From NCBI GenBank assembly GCA_011033025.1, contig WFMF01000018.1:310001-374000 (forward strand): a stretch of 64,000 bases of DNA. Direction: 5' to 3'. The translations under genes and the position numbers were made by a program. This document shows, in pieces, positions 10,785 to 22,450 of this stretch; position 1 is the stretch's first letter, and every line of letters starts with the position of its first letter. The stretch comes from Beroe forskalii (lineage: Eukaryota > Ctenophora > Nuda > Beroida > Beroidae). Below the pieces are notes generated by a model. That model saw only the letters and a program-made list of their open reading frames with translations. It ran no database searches and was not told the origin of the DNA.

Positions 10785-12433
10785 GCCTCTTTTCACCCAT
10801 GAAAACTTATTAACAGTACAAAATTTATATCGACTAAGAAGTATCATGGAACTTGTGAAAATAGTTCAGTCTAAGGAGCCTAAGCCTATCTATCAGACCC
10901 TCAACATATCAAAGCGCAGTGGCAACAGGTTCCTGACACCAGAGCCATCTATCTATTTTTCATATAGGGCACCATGGCTCTGGAATTGTTTTAGGAAACT
11001 TCCAAGACTTGAGAATTTTGGCCTTGATAGTGATGAAAATTTGATAAAATCTGTCCTTAAGAAATCTCTCCTAGAAACACAAAAGTCAGGTTCAGAAAAC
11101 TGGCTTAATAGCAATTTTACAGAATTTTGCACGGTGGAACCATGATGAGAGTATATAGTGGAAAATGATAACAGGACCAACGGTTGTGTTCACACTTTAA
11201 CGATGGGAATTTTTCCCATTACCGAAATTATAAAAATGGAAACGGTTAACCACGACTCGGGTTTTGAGTGTGTTCAATATTCATATTTTGTTCGTCTGTC
11301 TGTTTGTCCACTTCAGTCAGTCAATCTTAGAGACATCCTTGAGCCGAGACCCATGGGTGAAATGAAGTAGGTTGTTTAGTTAGTGAAAAACTTGTCTTGT
11401 AGGTACATAATACAAAATGCGACACCCCAATTCTATTTGGCGACTTTTTGGATGTCACTGACTTATATGTTCTAATGTAAGTCTATGCATGATGCATCAG
11501 GCCTTAGTCCCAAATCCTTAAACCTTTGTATGACAATAAATCCTCAGACCATTGATTTCAAGTGATGTTACCAAATTATCATGTCATACAAGTTACAATT
11601 CTATATATTATGTTGTTGGTATTTACCATCATATTTTTGTCGAGGAATATTTGACCTAAGTGGTGGACCAGGTGGTCCCAAGGGGTGCTATGAAGCGAAT
11701 AGCCACTGCATCCTTTCTCCAGCCACGATAACTGGTCTGCCACTCAGGGTGCATCTGTATTTGAAACTGACTAGCTCTGCAGGTAATAATGTAGGTATCA
11801 TTAGAACATTACAAACAGATGCAGCAAAAGGATGCTAGAGTTACTAGTCAGTTTCACAAAGGCCTGAATTGCCTCACAAGGCTCCAAACTACATAGAAAA
11901 CTCTTAAACAGCTGTGTAACTCATACTGTATGATACTCACTCAGTATGCTGAAATGATGGTATTAATGGTAACATTTATGCCTCGTAGATCACAACTGCT
12001 TTGAAGAGAATTCTATACCATTTGTTTTTGGCTTGCTTTTCTGACCCAGTAACATGGGTCAACAAATGATTACGTCTGATGTTATGAACCACTATAAAGT
12101 TAATGAGACCACTGTTTAACACAATAAACTAATAATTGATAGAATCTTATTTTTTCCTGCAAAAATGGTCAGCAAAAAGTGCTACATGAGTATATAATGA
12201 ATGGTCTCTAATATCAATATAGTGATGACTATAATAGTACCAATGATTTTGCATACTAGGTATTCAATGCAGATGATAAAATATAATGAACTGTAATTAA
12301 AATCTTAGTTCAAATTACAAGTATTTTGATTCGGACGTCAAAAATCATTTGTGTTTGTGTGTGTGTTTGAAATGTGATTTGTATTAATGGAGATCAAAAT
12401 AAACTCTTTGTTTTCATAAACTCTTTGTTTTCA
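10785..12433 (+). mobile_element. 5'-truncated non-LTR retrotransposon with matching empty site
   Basis: A 1,649-bp insertion is flanked by the 5-bp duplication TGTAA (10780-10784 and 12434-12438). The duplicated copy at 62127-62131 has a single TGTAA and no insert. The first 350 bp encode, in plus frame to 11143, a reverse-transcriptase C-terminal tail: PLFTHENLLTVQNLYRLR, then YRAPWLWN, then KSVLKKSLLE and NSNFTEF. This is the layout at the end of many LINE ORF2 proteins (Y...LWN, then SLK-type helix). A 3' untranslated region of about 1.3 kb follows. It ends in two tandem copies of ATAAACTCTTTGTTTTC, a common LINE 3' end style. The EN and RT domains are missing. Confidence 0.8.
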
Positions 12434-12488
12434 TGTAAAGGTATTTACAAAACAGATCCAAAAAATCTGATTAATTGTTTATGAGCCA

Positions 12489-12702
12489 CTAGCTTAGTCC
12501 AAGAAAATCGAAGACCGACTGGTTCGATACTTGTGCTGGGCTTGCTGTTGATGCTGTTGCAGTGTCAACTGTGGTCATCTGGCTCTTTGGGGGCATGCGA
12601 GCCAACCTCTGGGGATCTGAAACATTCGTCTGTATTAGATTATCAGGGATGAAAAGTTATATTACCTGCTGGCTGCTTCTTGAAATTCTCCATGAATTTC
12701 AT
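12489..12702 (-). CDS. Candidate last two exons of an unknown gene (copy 1)
   Basis: Read on the minus strand, an exon ending at 12666 (MENFKKQPA, then CAG before GTAATA) is followed, after a 49-bp intron-like gap ending GTTTCAG, by 12616-12489. That exon encodes DPQRLARMPPKSQMTTVDTA, then a Ser/Thr/Ala-rich stretch, and ends VFDFLGLS with TAG. The gap is short for an intron. The same arrangement is preserved at 62182-62395, with one difference in the last codons (FLG versus FRG). Upstream, the frame runs straight into the 23-bp minisatellite. I do not recognise the protein. A spliced transcript is inferred, not shown. Confidence 0.35.
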
Positions 12703-12711
12703 GCACACAGA

Positions 12712-14905
12712 AAGGAGCACCTTGGGCACGCTGAGAGCAAGACCTTGGGCACACTGAGGGCAAAGCATCGGGCACACTGCGGGGAACATCTCAGTTAAGA
12801 CCTCGGGCACACTGAGGGGGAAAACCTCGGGCACACTGAGGGCGACACCTCGGACAATCTGAGGGCAAGCTGAGACCTCGAGCACACTGTGGAGAACACT
12901 TCGGAAAAATTTAGAGCAAAAAACCTCGAGCATACTTAGGGCAAGACCTCGGGCACACTGAGGGGAACACCTCGGGCACACTGAGGGCGACACCTCGGAC
13001 AAACTGAGGGTAAGACCTCGAGCACACTGAAGGGAACTCCTCGGGCAAATTGAGGGCGACACCTCGGTAAAATTGAGGGCAATACTTCGGGCATACTGAG
13101 GGCAAGACCTCGGGCACACTTAGGGCAAGACCTCGGGCACACTGAGGGTAATACCTCGAATACATTGAGGGGAACAGCTCGTGCACACTAAGGGAAACAC
13201 ATCGGGCAAATTGAGGGCGACACCTCAGTAAAATTGAGGGCAATACTTCGGGCATACTGAGGGCAAGACCTCGGGAACACTGAGGGGAAGACTTCGGGCA
13301 CACTGAGGGTAATACCTCCAGCACACTGAGCGCAAGACCTCGGGCACACTGAGGGTAATAGCTCGGGCACACTGAGGGGAACACCTCGGGCAAATTGAGG
13401 TGACACCTCGGTAAAATTGAGGGCAAGACCTCGGGCACACAGAAGCGAACTCATCGGAAAAATTTAGAGCAAAACCTAGAGAACACTGAGGGCAAGACCT
13501 CGGCACACTGAAGGGAACTCCTCGGGAAAATTTAGAGCAAAACCTCGAGCACACTTAGGGCAAGACCTCAGGCACACTAAGGGGAACACCTCGGGCAAAT
13601 TGAGGGCGACACCTCGGTAAAATTGAGGGCAATATTTCGGGCATACTGAGGGTAATACCTCGAGCACACTGAGGGCAAGACCTCGGGTACACTGAGGGTA
13701 ATAGCTCGGGCACACTGAGGGGAACACCTCGGGCAAATTGAGGGTGACACCTTGGTAAAATTGAGGGCAAGACCTTGGGCACACTTAGGGCAAGACCTCG
13801 GGCAAACTGAGGGTAATACCTCGAGCACACTGAGGGGAACACCTCGGGCACACTGCGGGGAACACCTCGGGAATATTTAGAGCAAAACCTCGAGCACACT
13901 GAAGGGAACACCTCGGTCAAATTGAGGGCGACACCTCGGTAAAATTGAGGGCCATAATGAGGGCATGACCTCGGGCACACTTAGGGCAAGACCTCGGGCA
14001 AACTGAGGGTAATACCTCGAGCACACTGAGGGGAACACCTCGGGCACACTGAGGGGCACACTGAGGGAAACACATCGGGCTAACTGAGGGCAAGACCTCG
14101 GGCACACAGAAAGGAACACCTCGGGCACGCTAAGAGCAAGACCTTGGGCACACTGAGGGCAAAACATCGGGCACACTGCGGGGAACATCTCGGGCACACT
14201 GAGGGGAAAACCTCTGGCACACTGAGGGCGACACCTCGGACAAACTGGGGGCAAGACCTCGGGCACACTGAGGGCGACACCTCGGACAAACTGGGGGAAC
14301 ACCTCGAGCACACTGAGGGGAACTCCTCGGGAAAATTTAGAGCAAAACCTCGAGCACACTTAGGGCAAGACCTCGGGCACACTGAGGGTAATACCTCGAG
14401 CACACTGAGGGTAACACATCGGGCAAACTTAGAGCAAGACCTCGGGCACACTGAGGGCGACACCTCGGACAAACTGGGGGCAAGACCTCGAGCACACTGA
14501 GGGGAAATCCTCGGGAAAATTTAGAGCAAAACCTCGAGCACACTTAGGGCAAGACCTCGGGCACACTGAGGGGAACACCTCGGGCAAATTGAGGGCGACA
14601 CCTCGGTAAAATTGAGGGCAATACTTCAGGCATACTTCGGGCAAGACCTCGAGCACACTGAGGGGAACACCTCGGGAAAATTTAGAGCAGAACCTCGAGC
14701 ACACTTTGGGCAAGACCTCGGGCACACTGAGGGTAATACCTCGAGCACAACTGAGGGGAATGCCTCGGACACACAGATAGGAACACCTCGGGCACGCTAA
14801 GAGCAAGACCTTGGGCATACTGAGGGCAAGACCTCGGGCACACTTAGGGCAAGACCTCGGACACACTGAGGGTAATACCTCGGGAACACTGGGGCATAGA
14901 GCGGG
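12712..14905. repeat. 23-bp minisatellite (CTCGGGCACACTGAGGGCAA...)
   Basis: About 95 units of 23 bp with a few subtypes that recur in blocks: ...GGGCACACTGAGGGGAACAC, ...GGACAAACTGAGGGCAAGAC, ...GGTAAAATTGAGGGCAATAC and GGGAAAATTTAGAGCAAAAC. The block order repeats, suggesting higher-order expansion. A second copy of the array starts at 62397 and runs off the window. The minus-strand frames (SVCPRSCPQCARGLALS and similar) are open in several phases because 23 is not a multiple of three and the unit lacks stops. I do not call them genes. Confidence 0.92.
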
Positions 14906-17880
14906 ATATCCTCGAGCCTCCCATTGACACGGGAAATCCCATAATTGAACTCCCTCGCACTCAGGTTTCTCAATAATAGACTACATAGTGCATACCATAC
15001 AAAGATTAGGAACGTACACAGCATTTCAACAATCAACAAAAAAGACTTACTCTAGGTCTTCGTTTATACTGCTCAATCCTGCTTCTTACAGCTTCACAGT
15101 TCAAACAGCAGTGCTAGTATCCAATGCGCAGAGCTCTATAAGCGCCTGTTCATAACCGCCTGTTCATCAGCGAAGTTATCAGCTGCAGCTGTGCTGAAGG
15201 AAACATTGAATACGTAAATGGCGATAGATATAAGGTAATTGAACATTTCAATAATTTTTGAAGTTCAAAATGGAAGAATTAAAAGGGAAACTTTTCCATT
15301 TAAATCTGATTTACCAACGATGCCTGTTGTTCAAACAATGATTCGAATTTATTTCATCATATTGGCATCATATTTATCATGTTTAGATATGCATGGTACA
15401 CATGCAAAATACAAACTTGAATCATGTGTTCATATAACAGGAGTCCTTACCTTTCGGATAATATGTGATGTTCCATATTGTAGCGTAGTAAGGGTCCCAG
15501 ACCCCCCGTTCCTCAAGAACTTCAAGTAAGGACTGCAGTGCTGTTAATCACTGAACAGATTACGTCTGAGTTCAACTTAAATCTGCTGCACTGAAGAAAC
15601 ATGGCATCAGTACTTCAGCCTCCAATTACCTTCGTGTAAATCATTGAAATTTGAAAAGTTTCGGTAATAGGCTCACATGAGGTGTGGATCGTGTCCAATG
15701 GATCGATTTTAGATCATTGGAAAATTTCACCGATGGATAATGAATATCCATGGCCAATGGCCATCCATCATACATGTATTTTTGATATAATGGATTACTT
15801 AGACAAGATTCGCAACTTATAGAGACCCTTTTTAACAAACTTTCGCATGTTATTGTTAATTCTGGGTAAACACCTACCATCGTTTTCCTCCTGATAGACT
15901 AAGACATCCAGTTGACCACAGCTGCTGTATGCGACCCGTGGTCCAATAGATCTGAATGAGGAATGAGAAGGGGCCGCTTTGAAGTCTTTTTGAAATAACG
16001 TTGCAATTGAACAATGACCAGTCTTAAAGTCTTAAATATTTCATACATCAATCATGAGCTAGTTAAGTGATTCTTTAGAGAACTCATTGTACTGTCAGGT
16101 CTTCACAATGCCTCTTGAAGCACATCAGGTGGAGCGGCTCCAATGTATCCTATGGAGACAATGCATGGGGGTTGATGATGTCTTGAATCATGGAAGTTGG
16201 CAGAGAGGATTTCGTCTCTTCATCTAACCTCCAAAAAGTTTTTGACTTGCATGGGGCGTCGTACAAAAAATCAATGAGCGATAGCAGGGGATCTTTTACT
16301 TTTATTCCAAGGATCCGATTGTACCACCATGTAATCACCATTATCGTAGAGCTCTGACATATCTTCACACATTGGTCATTTGGTAAGTCTCATAGGCAAA
16401 GGAACCAAGCGGTTAACTTACAAGTGAAATTTGAAAAGGACAGAGGAATGATAGGACGCCACATAGGAATATTCTGCACTGCGCCACAGATGCAAGGAAC
16501 GATGAGAAGAACAGTTTTCCATTTTCATCAAGGATCTTCTATCTCTGCTTCGATTCATCTTTCCAACATCTCCACTAAAAGAGTCAAAATCAAATAATTG
16601 TAGAAAATGAAATTAAGTGAAATTTCAATCGAGATTTTTCGAACAAATCTACCACCAACTGACTGCCACTTAAATTCAGAGAAAATGACATGTAGCAGTA
16701 AAAATCTAAGATAAAAATTAATTTCGTTGTCACAAAACAATGCTGTAGAAATTGTAACAGAAAAATAAAGACATTACAAATCACATGATACATTACATTA
16801 ACAAAAAATACGAAAAATCCGTCACATCACCCTTCCACATTCAAAATTACGCCAAAAAGTAATTGCTGATAATAGGGATAAATGTTACCGTTAAATTGTG
16901 TCCTAGACCTACCAAAATGTTCCCTTCAGTCAATATTTTTGAGTCGGACTGAGTAGTAACTCGAAAAACAGCCATAGTTAATTTGACGACAGTCCTTTTA
17001 AATTTTATTCGTTCTTACATGCAAATTGCAAGGACCCAGGATCGTTCATTCGTTCAGTTCAAATTGCTTGAATGTAGATATGTTCACTTTCAGGTCGAAT
17101 TACTAAATTATGAAAGTTGCCTGAGACGGTTGATCATGATCATAATACGACGATTCATGCGAACCATTAAACGCTACGTAACATAAAGTCGAAGGGAATG
17201 AGTTTCCCTGTCAAGAGTGGCACCAAAAATTATTGCATTCAATGTTCATTCATAAAAAGTCACCACGATACAACAAGCAGCAAATGGAAATGCCCGGCTT
17301 CTGCACAGTGATTCGATTTATAAATGAATTTCGTTTTATCCAACGCGAAATTAAATATCACTTTTACGTAGAAGTTCTTCACAAAAGACAGCGCGCGGCG
17401 TAACTAAGCATTTCATGACTTGAAATCGATTTTGCGCGCGTATATTAATTGGTTTGGGAGCGCAATGCATCGGGAACGCGCAAAAGCAATGGAACGCGCG
17501 ATGAAAAATAGTGAAGTGTATTTTTGATTGAGGATTACTTTAGTACCTATATTATTTGGTGTATGTAGGTTAATTCAACTTTGGTATGAATTACTTTTTA
17601 GAGGTAGATTCTGATGATATTTCCATATGATATTCATACATTCAATCGTTTATTCTGAAAAAAAGTATCATATCATTCCTCTTTCGAAATCTATATGATG
17701 TGAATATATTTATCATCGTACTTACTGACAATATTGATGTGAGATTGTTTATAACACACAAAAGTGTGTGTTAATTGAAAATTAACTACGTCAGAAAATC
17801 AACAATATGTGATTCTTATTGAAATTGATAATTTGTTACTCATTATTTCCAGTTAGTGTCCCATATAATTCGAGAGTCTT
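14906..17880. other. Long stretch with no gene recognised
   Basis: About 3 kb with only short open frames and no domain I can identify. At about 15690-15770 there are ATGGATAATGAATATCCAT and TGGCCAATGGCCA palindromic words. At about 17390-17510 GCGCGC-rich blocks occur. Nothing else can be supported. Confidence 0.35.
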
Positions 17881-18606
17881 CATAATTATAAGCGAATCTA
17901 ACGCTTTGAAAGTTAGGGTTAGGGTTTTGGTTAGGGTCAGGATTAGTTAGGTTTAAGGTAAGGATTAAGGGTCACGGTTAGGTTTAGGATAGAAAAAAAT
18001 TGATCTTTAGTCTTGTGACGTCACTCAGAGCTGTTTACATGGAGAGATATCCGTTTTAGGGATAAGGGATGGGGTGTTGGGTTCGATGATCGTATGATGT
18101 TACCCTACCCCGTGTGCATTTGAACAATGAGGTTTACCATCCAATCAGAAGAAATAGATGAATAACTTCCGCTCCGTCGAGTTCGATGTTGTTAGCATCA
18201 TCTGACATGAAATGGAGTTGCTCTAACCAGATCCCTAGTTCTACGCGCGCGCGCATTGCTCGGGACGAAGCGACTTCCTAAGCCCGCATAGGTGTGTACG
18301 CGCCGCGCGCTTCTGGGAAGCGCGCCGCGCAACGCAGACAGGGATATACGTGTTTAGCAACGAAGCGACGCACCTGGTTAGGGGAAGAAATGGAGGTACA
18401 AATTGATATACCCAAATGTGGAATGTTGAACTGCGCGCGATGGGATAGTGCATAACATCATATTATGTGTGTTCATGTTGGTTGGGGTTAGGATTTGTTG
18501 GGTTTAGAAGTATAGGTTAGAGATTTGGTTAGGGTAATATTTAGGTTAAGGATAAAGAAAGATTACGATCTATAAGTCTGTAACGTCACTTAACCGGATT
18601 TATATG
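17881..18606. repeat. Degenerate TTAGGG-like sequence and GC-rich dispersed repeat
   Basis: GTTAGGGTTAGGGTT and diverged forms (GGTTAGGGTCAGGATTAG) occur at about 17908-17990 and again at 18484-18548. They are too degenerate for telomere repeat. At 18070-18200 lies a relative of the 33990-34470 repeat (GATGTTACCCTACCC, CAGAAGAAATAGA). At 18280-18350 a GC-rich hairpin (GCGCGCTTCTGGGAAGCGCG) is shared with 32745-32770 and 36410-36450. This is a patchwork of dispersed non-coding repeats. Confidence 0.5.
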
Positions 18607-18784
18607 GGACTTCCTAAGCCCGGTATGTCTCCCATATAAACGGCTCTGAGTGACGTCACAGATCTAAACGTAATTTTCTGTATGCAATAACCTTTTTTTC
18701 GAAATTTCAAACTTATTTTGTGCGCACAACGTAGTTTTCCCATTTTTTAAAATATTTTTAATTATTATAGTTATTTAAGAACAA

Positions 18785-21700
18785 GAACGGAACCGGAACT
18801 TAGATCTTAGAACAAGATCGTAGAACTGGATTTAGATCTTAGAACAAGATCGTAGAACTGGATTTAGATCTTAGAACAAGATCATGGAACCGGAACAAGA
18901 TCGTGGAACAGGATTTAGATCTTAGAACAAAATCATGGAGCCGGAACAAGATCATGGAGCAGGATCGTAGAACTGGATTTAGATCTTGGAACAGGATCAT
19001 GGAACCGGAACAAGATCGTGGAACAAGAGATCGTAGAACTGGATTTAGATCTTGGAACAGGATCATGGAGCCGGAACAAGATCGTGGAACAGGATCGTAG
19101 AACTGGATTTAGATCTTGGAACAGGATCATGGAACCGGAACAAGATCGTGGAACAGGATCGTAGAACTGGATTTAGATCTTGGAACAGGATCTTGGAACC
19201 GGAACAACATCGTGGAACAGGATTTAGATCTTGGAACAGGATCGTGGAACTGGATGTAGATCTTGGAACAGGATTATGGAACTGGAACAAGATCTTGGAA
19301 CAGGATCGTGGAACTGGATGTAGATCTTGGAACAGGATCACGGAACCGGAACAAGATCGTGGAACTGGATTTAGATCTTGGAACAGGATCTTGGAACCGG
19401 AACAAGATCGTGGAACAGGATTTAGATCTTGGAACAGGATCGTGGAACTGGATGTAGATCTTGGAACAGGATCATGGAACTGGAACAAGATCTTGGAACA
19501 GGATCGTGGAACTGGATGTAGATCTTGGAACAGGATCACGGAACCGGAACAAGATCGTGAAACAGGATCGTGGAACTGGATTTAGTTCTTGGAACAGGAT
19601 CTTGGAACCGGAACAAGATCGTGGAACTGGAACAAGATCTTGGAACAGGATCGTGGAACTGGAACAAGATCTTGGAACAGGATCGTGGAACTGCGGATGT
19701 AGATCTTGGAACAGGATCACGGAACCGGAACAAGATTGTGGAACAGGATCGTAGAACTGGATTTAGATCTTTGAACAGGATCGTGGAACTGGATTTAGAT
19801 CTTGGAACAGGATCGTGGAAAAGGATCGTAGAACTGGATTTAGATCTTGGAACAGGATCATGGAACTGGAAAAAGATCTTGGAACAGGATCGTAGAACTG
19901 GATGTAGATCTTGGAACAGGATCACGGAACCGGAACAAGATCGTGGAACAGGGTCGTAGAACTGGATTTAGATTTTGGAACAGGATCGTGGAACTGGATT
20001 TAGATATTGGAACAGGATCATGGAACCGGAACAAGATCGTGGAACAGGATCGTAGAACTGGATTTAGATCTTGGAACAGGATCTTGGAACCGGAACAAGA
20101 TCGTGGAACAGGATTTAGATCTTGGAACAGGATCATGAAACTGGATGTAGATCTTGGAACAGGATCATGGAACTGGAACAAGATCTTGGAACAGGATCGT
20201 AGAACTGGATTTAGATCTTGGAACAGGATCATGGAACCGGAACAAGATCGTGGAACAGGATCGTAGAACTGGATTTAGATCTTGGAACAGGATCATGGAG
20301 CCGGAACAAGATCGTGGAACAGGATCGTAGAACTGGATTTAGATCTAGGAACAGGATCGTAGAACTGGATTTAGATCTTGGAACAGGATCATGGAGCCGG
20401 AACAAGATCGTGGAACAGGATCGTAGAACTGGATTTAGATCTTGGAACAGGATCATGGAACCGGAACAAGATCGTGAAACAGGATCGTAGAACTGGATTT
20501 AGATCTTGGAACAGGATCGTGGAACTGGATGTAGATCTTGGAACAGGATCATGGAACTGGAACAAGATCTTGGAACAGGATCGTGGAACTGGATGTAGAT
20601 CTTGGAACAGGATCACGAAACCGGAACAAGATCGTGGAACTGGATTTAGATCTTGGAACAGGATCTTGGAACCGGAACAAGATCGTGGAACAGGATTTAG
20701 ATCTTGGAACAGGATCGTGGAACTCGATGTAGATCTTGGAACAGGATCATGGAACTGGAACAAGATCTTGGAACAGGATCGTGGAACTGGATGTAGATCT
20801 TGGAACAGGATCACGGAACCGGAACAAGATCGTGAAACAGGATCGTGGAACTGGATTTAGATCTTGGAACAGGATCTTGGAACCGGAACAAGATCGTGGA
20901 ACTGGAACAAGATCTTAAGATCTTGGAACAGGATCGTGGAACTGGATTAAGATGAAGATCTTAGAACATAGCTCACTAGATCGTGGATTATAGATCAATA
21001 GATCGTAGCTCACTAGAACAAGATCATGGAACCGGAACAAGATCGTGGAACAGGATCGAGAACTGGATTTAGATCTTGGAACAGGATCATGGAGCCGGAA
21101 CAAGATCGTGGAACAGGATCGTAGAACTGGATTTAGATCTAGGAACAGGATCGTAGAACATAGCTCACTAGATCGTGGAATATAGATCAATAGATCGTAG
21201 CACACTAGAACAAGATCATGGAACCGGAACAAGATCGTGGAACAGGATCGTAGAACTGGATTTAGATCTTGGAACAGGATCGTGGAACTGGATTTAGATC
21301 TTATAGAACATAGCTCACTACATCTTAGATCGTGGAACATAGATCAATAGATCTTAGCTGGATTTAGATCTAGAAACAGCTGATAGTGGAACTGGATTTA
21401 GATCTTAGAACATAGCCCACTAGATCGTGGAACATAGATCAATAGATCGTAGCTCACTAGAACAAGATCATGGAACCGGAACAGGATCGTGTTACTGGAT
21501 TAGGATTTAGATCTTGGAACAGGATCGTGGAACTGGATTTAGAATTAGATCTTAGACCATAGCTCACTAGATCATAGATCGTGGAACCGGAACAGGATCG
21601 TAGAACTGGATTTAGATCTTGGAACAGGATCGTGGAACTGGATTTAGATCTTAGAACATAGCTCACTAGATCATAGATCGTGGAACATATATCAATAGAT

Positions 21701-22450
21701 CGTAGCTCACTAGAACATTATCATGGAACCGGAACAGCATCTTGGAACAGGATCACGGAACCAGGACAAGATCGTGGAACAGGATCGTGGAACTGGAACA
21801 AGATCTTGGAACAGGATTGTGAAACTGGATGAAGATCTTGGAACAGGATCACGGAACCGGAACAAGATCGTGGAACAGGATCGTAGAACTAGATTGAGAT
21901 CTTGGGACAGGATTGTGGAGCTGGATTTAGATTTTAGAACTTATCTCACTAGATCGTGGGACATAGATCAATAGATCGTGGCTCACTAGAACAATATCAT
22001 GGAACCGGAACAGGATCGTAGAACTGGACAAGGATTTAGATCTTGGAACAGGATCGTGGAACTGGATTTAGAATTAGATTTTAGAGTTAGAACAGAGCTC
22101 ACTAGATCAATGATCATAGATCGTGAAAGATGGATCAATAGATCGTATCTCACTAGAACAAGATCATGGAACCGGAACTGGATCGTAGAACTGGATTTAG
22201 GTCTAGGAACAGGATCGTGGAACTGTATTTAGATCTTAGAACATAGCTCACTAGATCATAGATCGTGGAACATATATCAATAGATCGTAGCTCACTAGAA
22301 CAAGATCATGGAACCGGAAGAGGATCCTGGAACTGGATGTAGATCTTGGAACAGGATCACGGAACCGGAACAAGATCGTGGAACAGGATCGTGGAACTGG
22401 AATGAGATCTTGGGACAGGATTGTGAACTGGATTTAGATTTTAGAACAAA
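18785..22450 (+). repeat. Satellite array, left arm (13-bp words in a 32-bp unit)
   Basis: Built from GATC(G/T/A)TGGAAC(A/T/C)G words of 13 bp. Two words plus a 6-bp spacer (GATTTA, GATGTA or GAACAA) make 32 bp, and two such units make a 64-bp higher-order repeat. Towards the centre (20940-22440) a longer variant appears with TAGCTCACTAGATCGTGG and CATAGATCAATAGATCGTAG. Six-frame openness (repeated RSWNRIVELDLDLGTG or ILFQDLNPVPRS peptides) is a by-product of the repeat. Confidence 0.95.

Noticed and set aside
12643-14866. Many Cys/Pro-rich minus-strand frames that look like secreted or metallothionein-like proteins
   Set aside because: They are overlapping phases of the 23-bp minisatellite. 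Only the short flanking exons deserve notice.
17900-18000. TTAGGG telomere repeats
   Set aside because: Only two perfect units occur. The rest is irregular GTTAGG-type sequence, repeated again near 18500 as part of a dispersed repeat.
18839-22232. Numerous frames with RSWNRI / ILFQDLNPVPRS repeats on both strands
   Set aside because: These are artefacts of the stop-poor 32-bp satellite.
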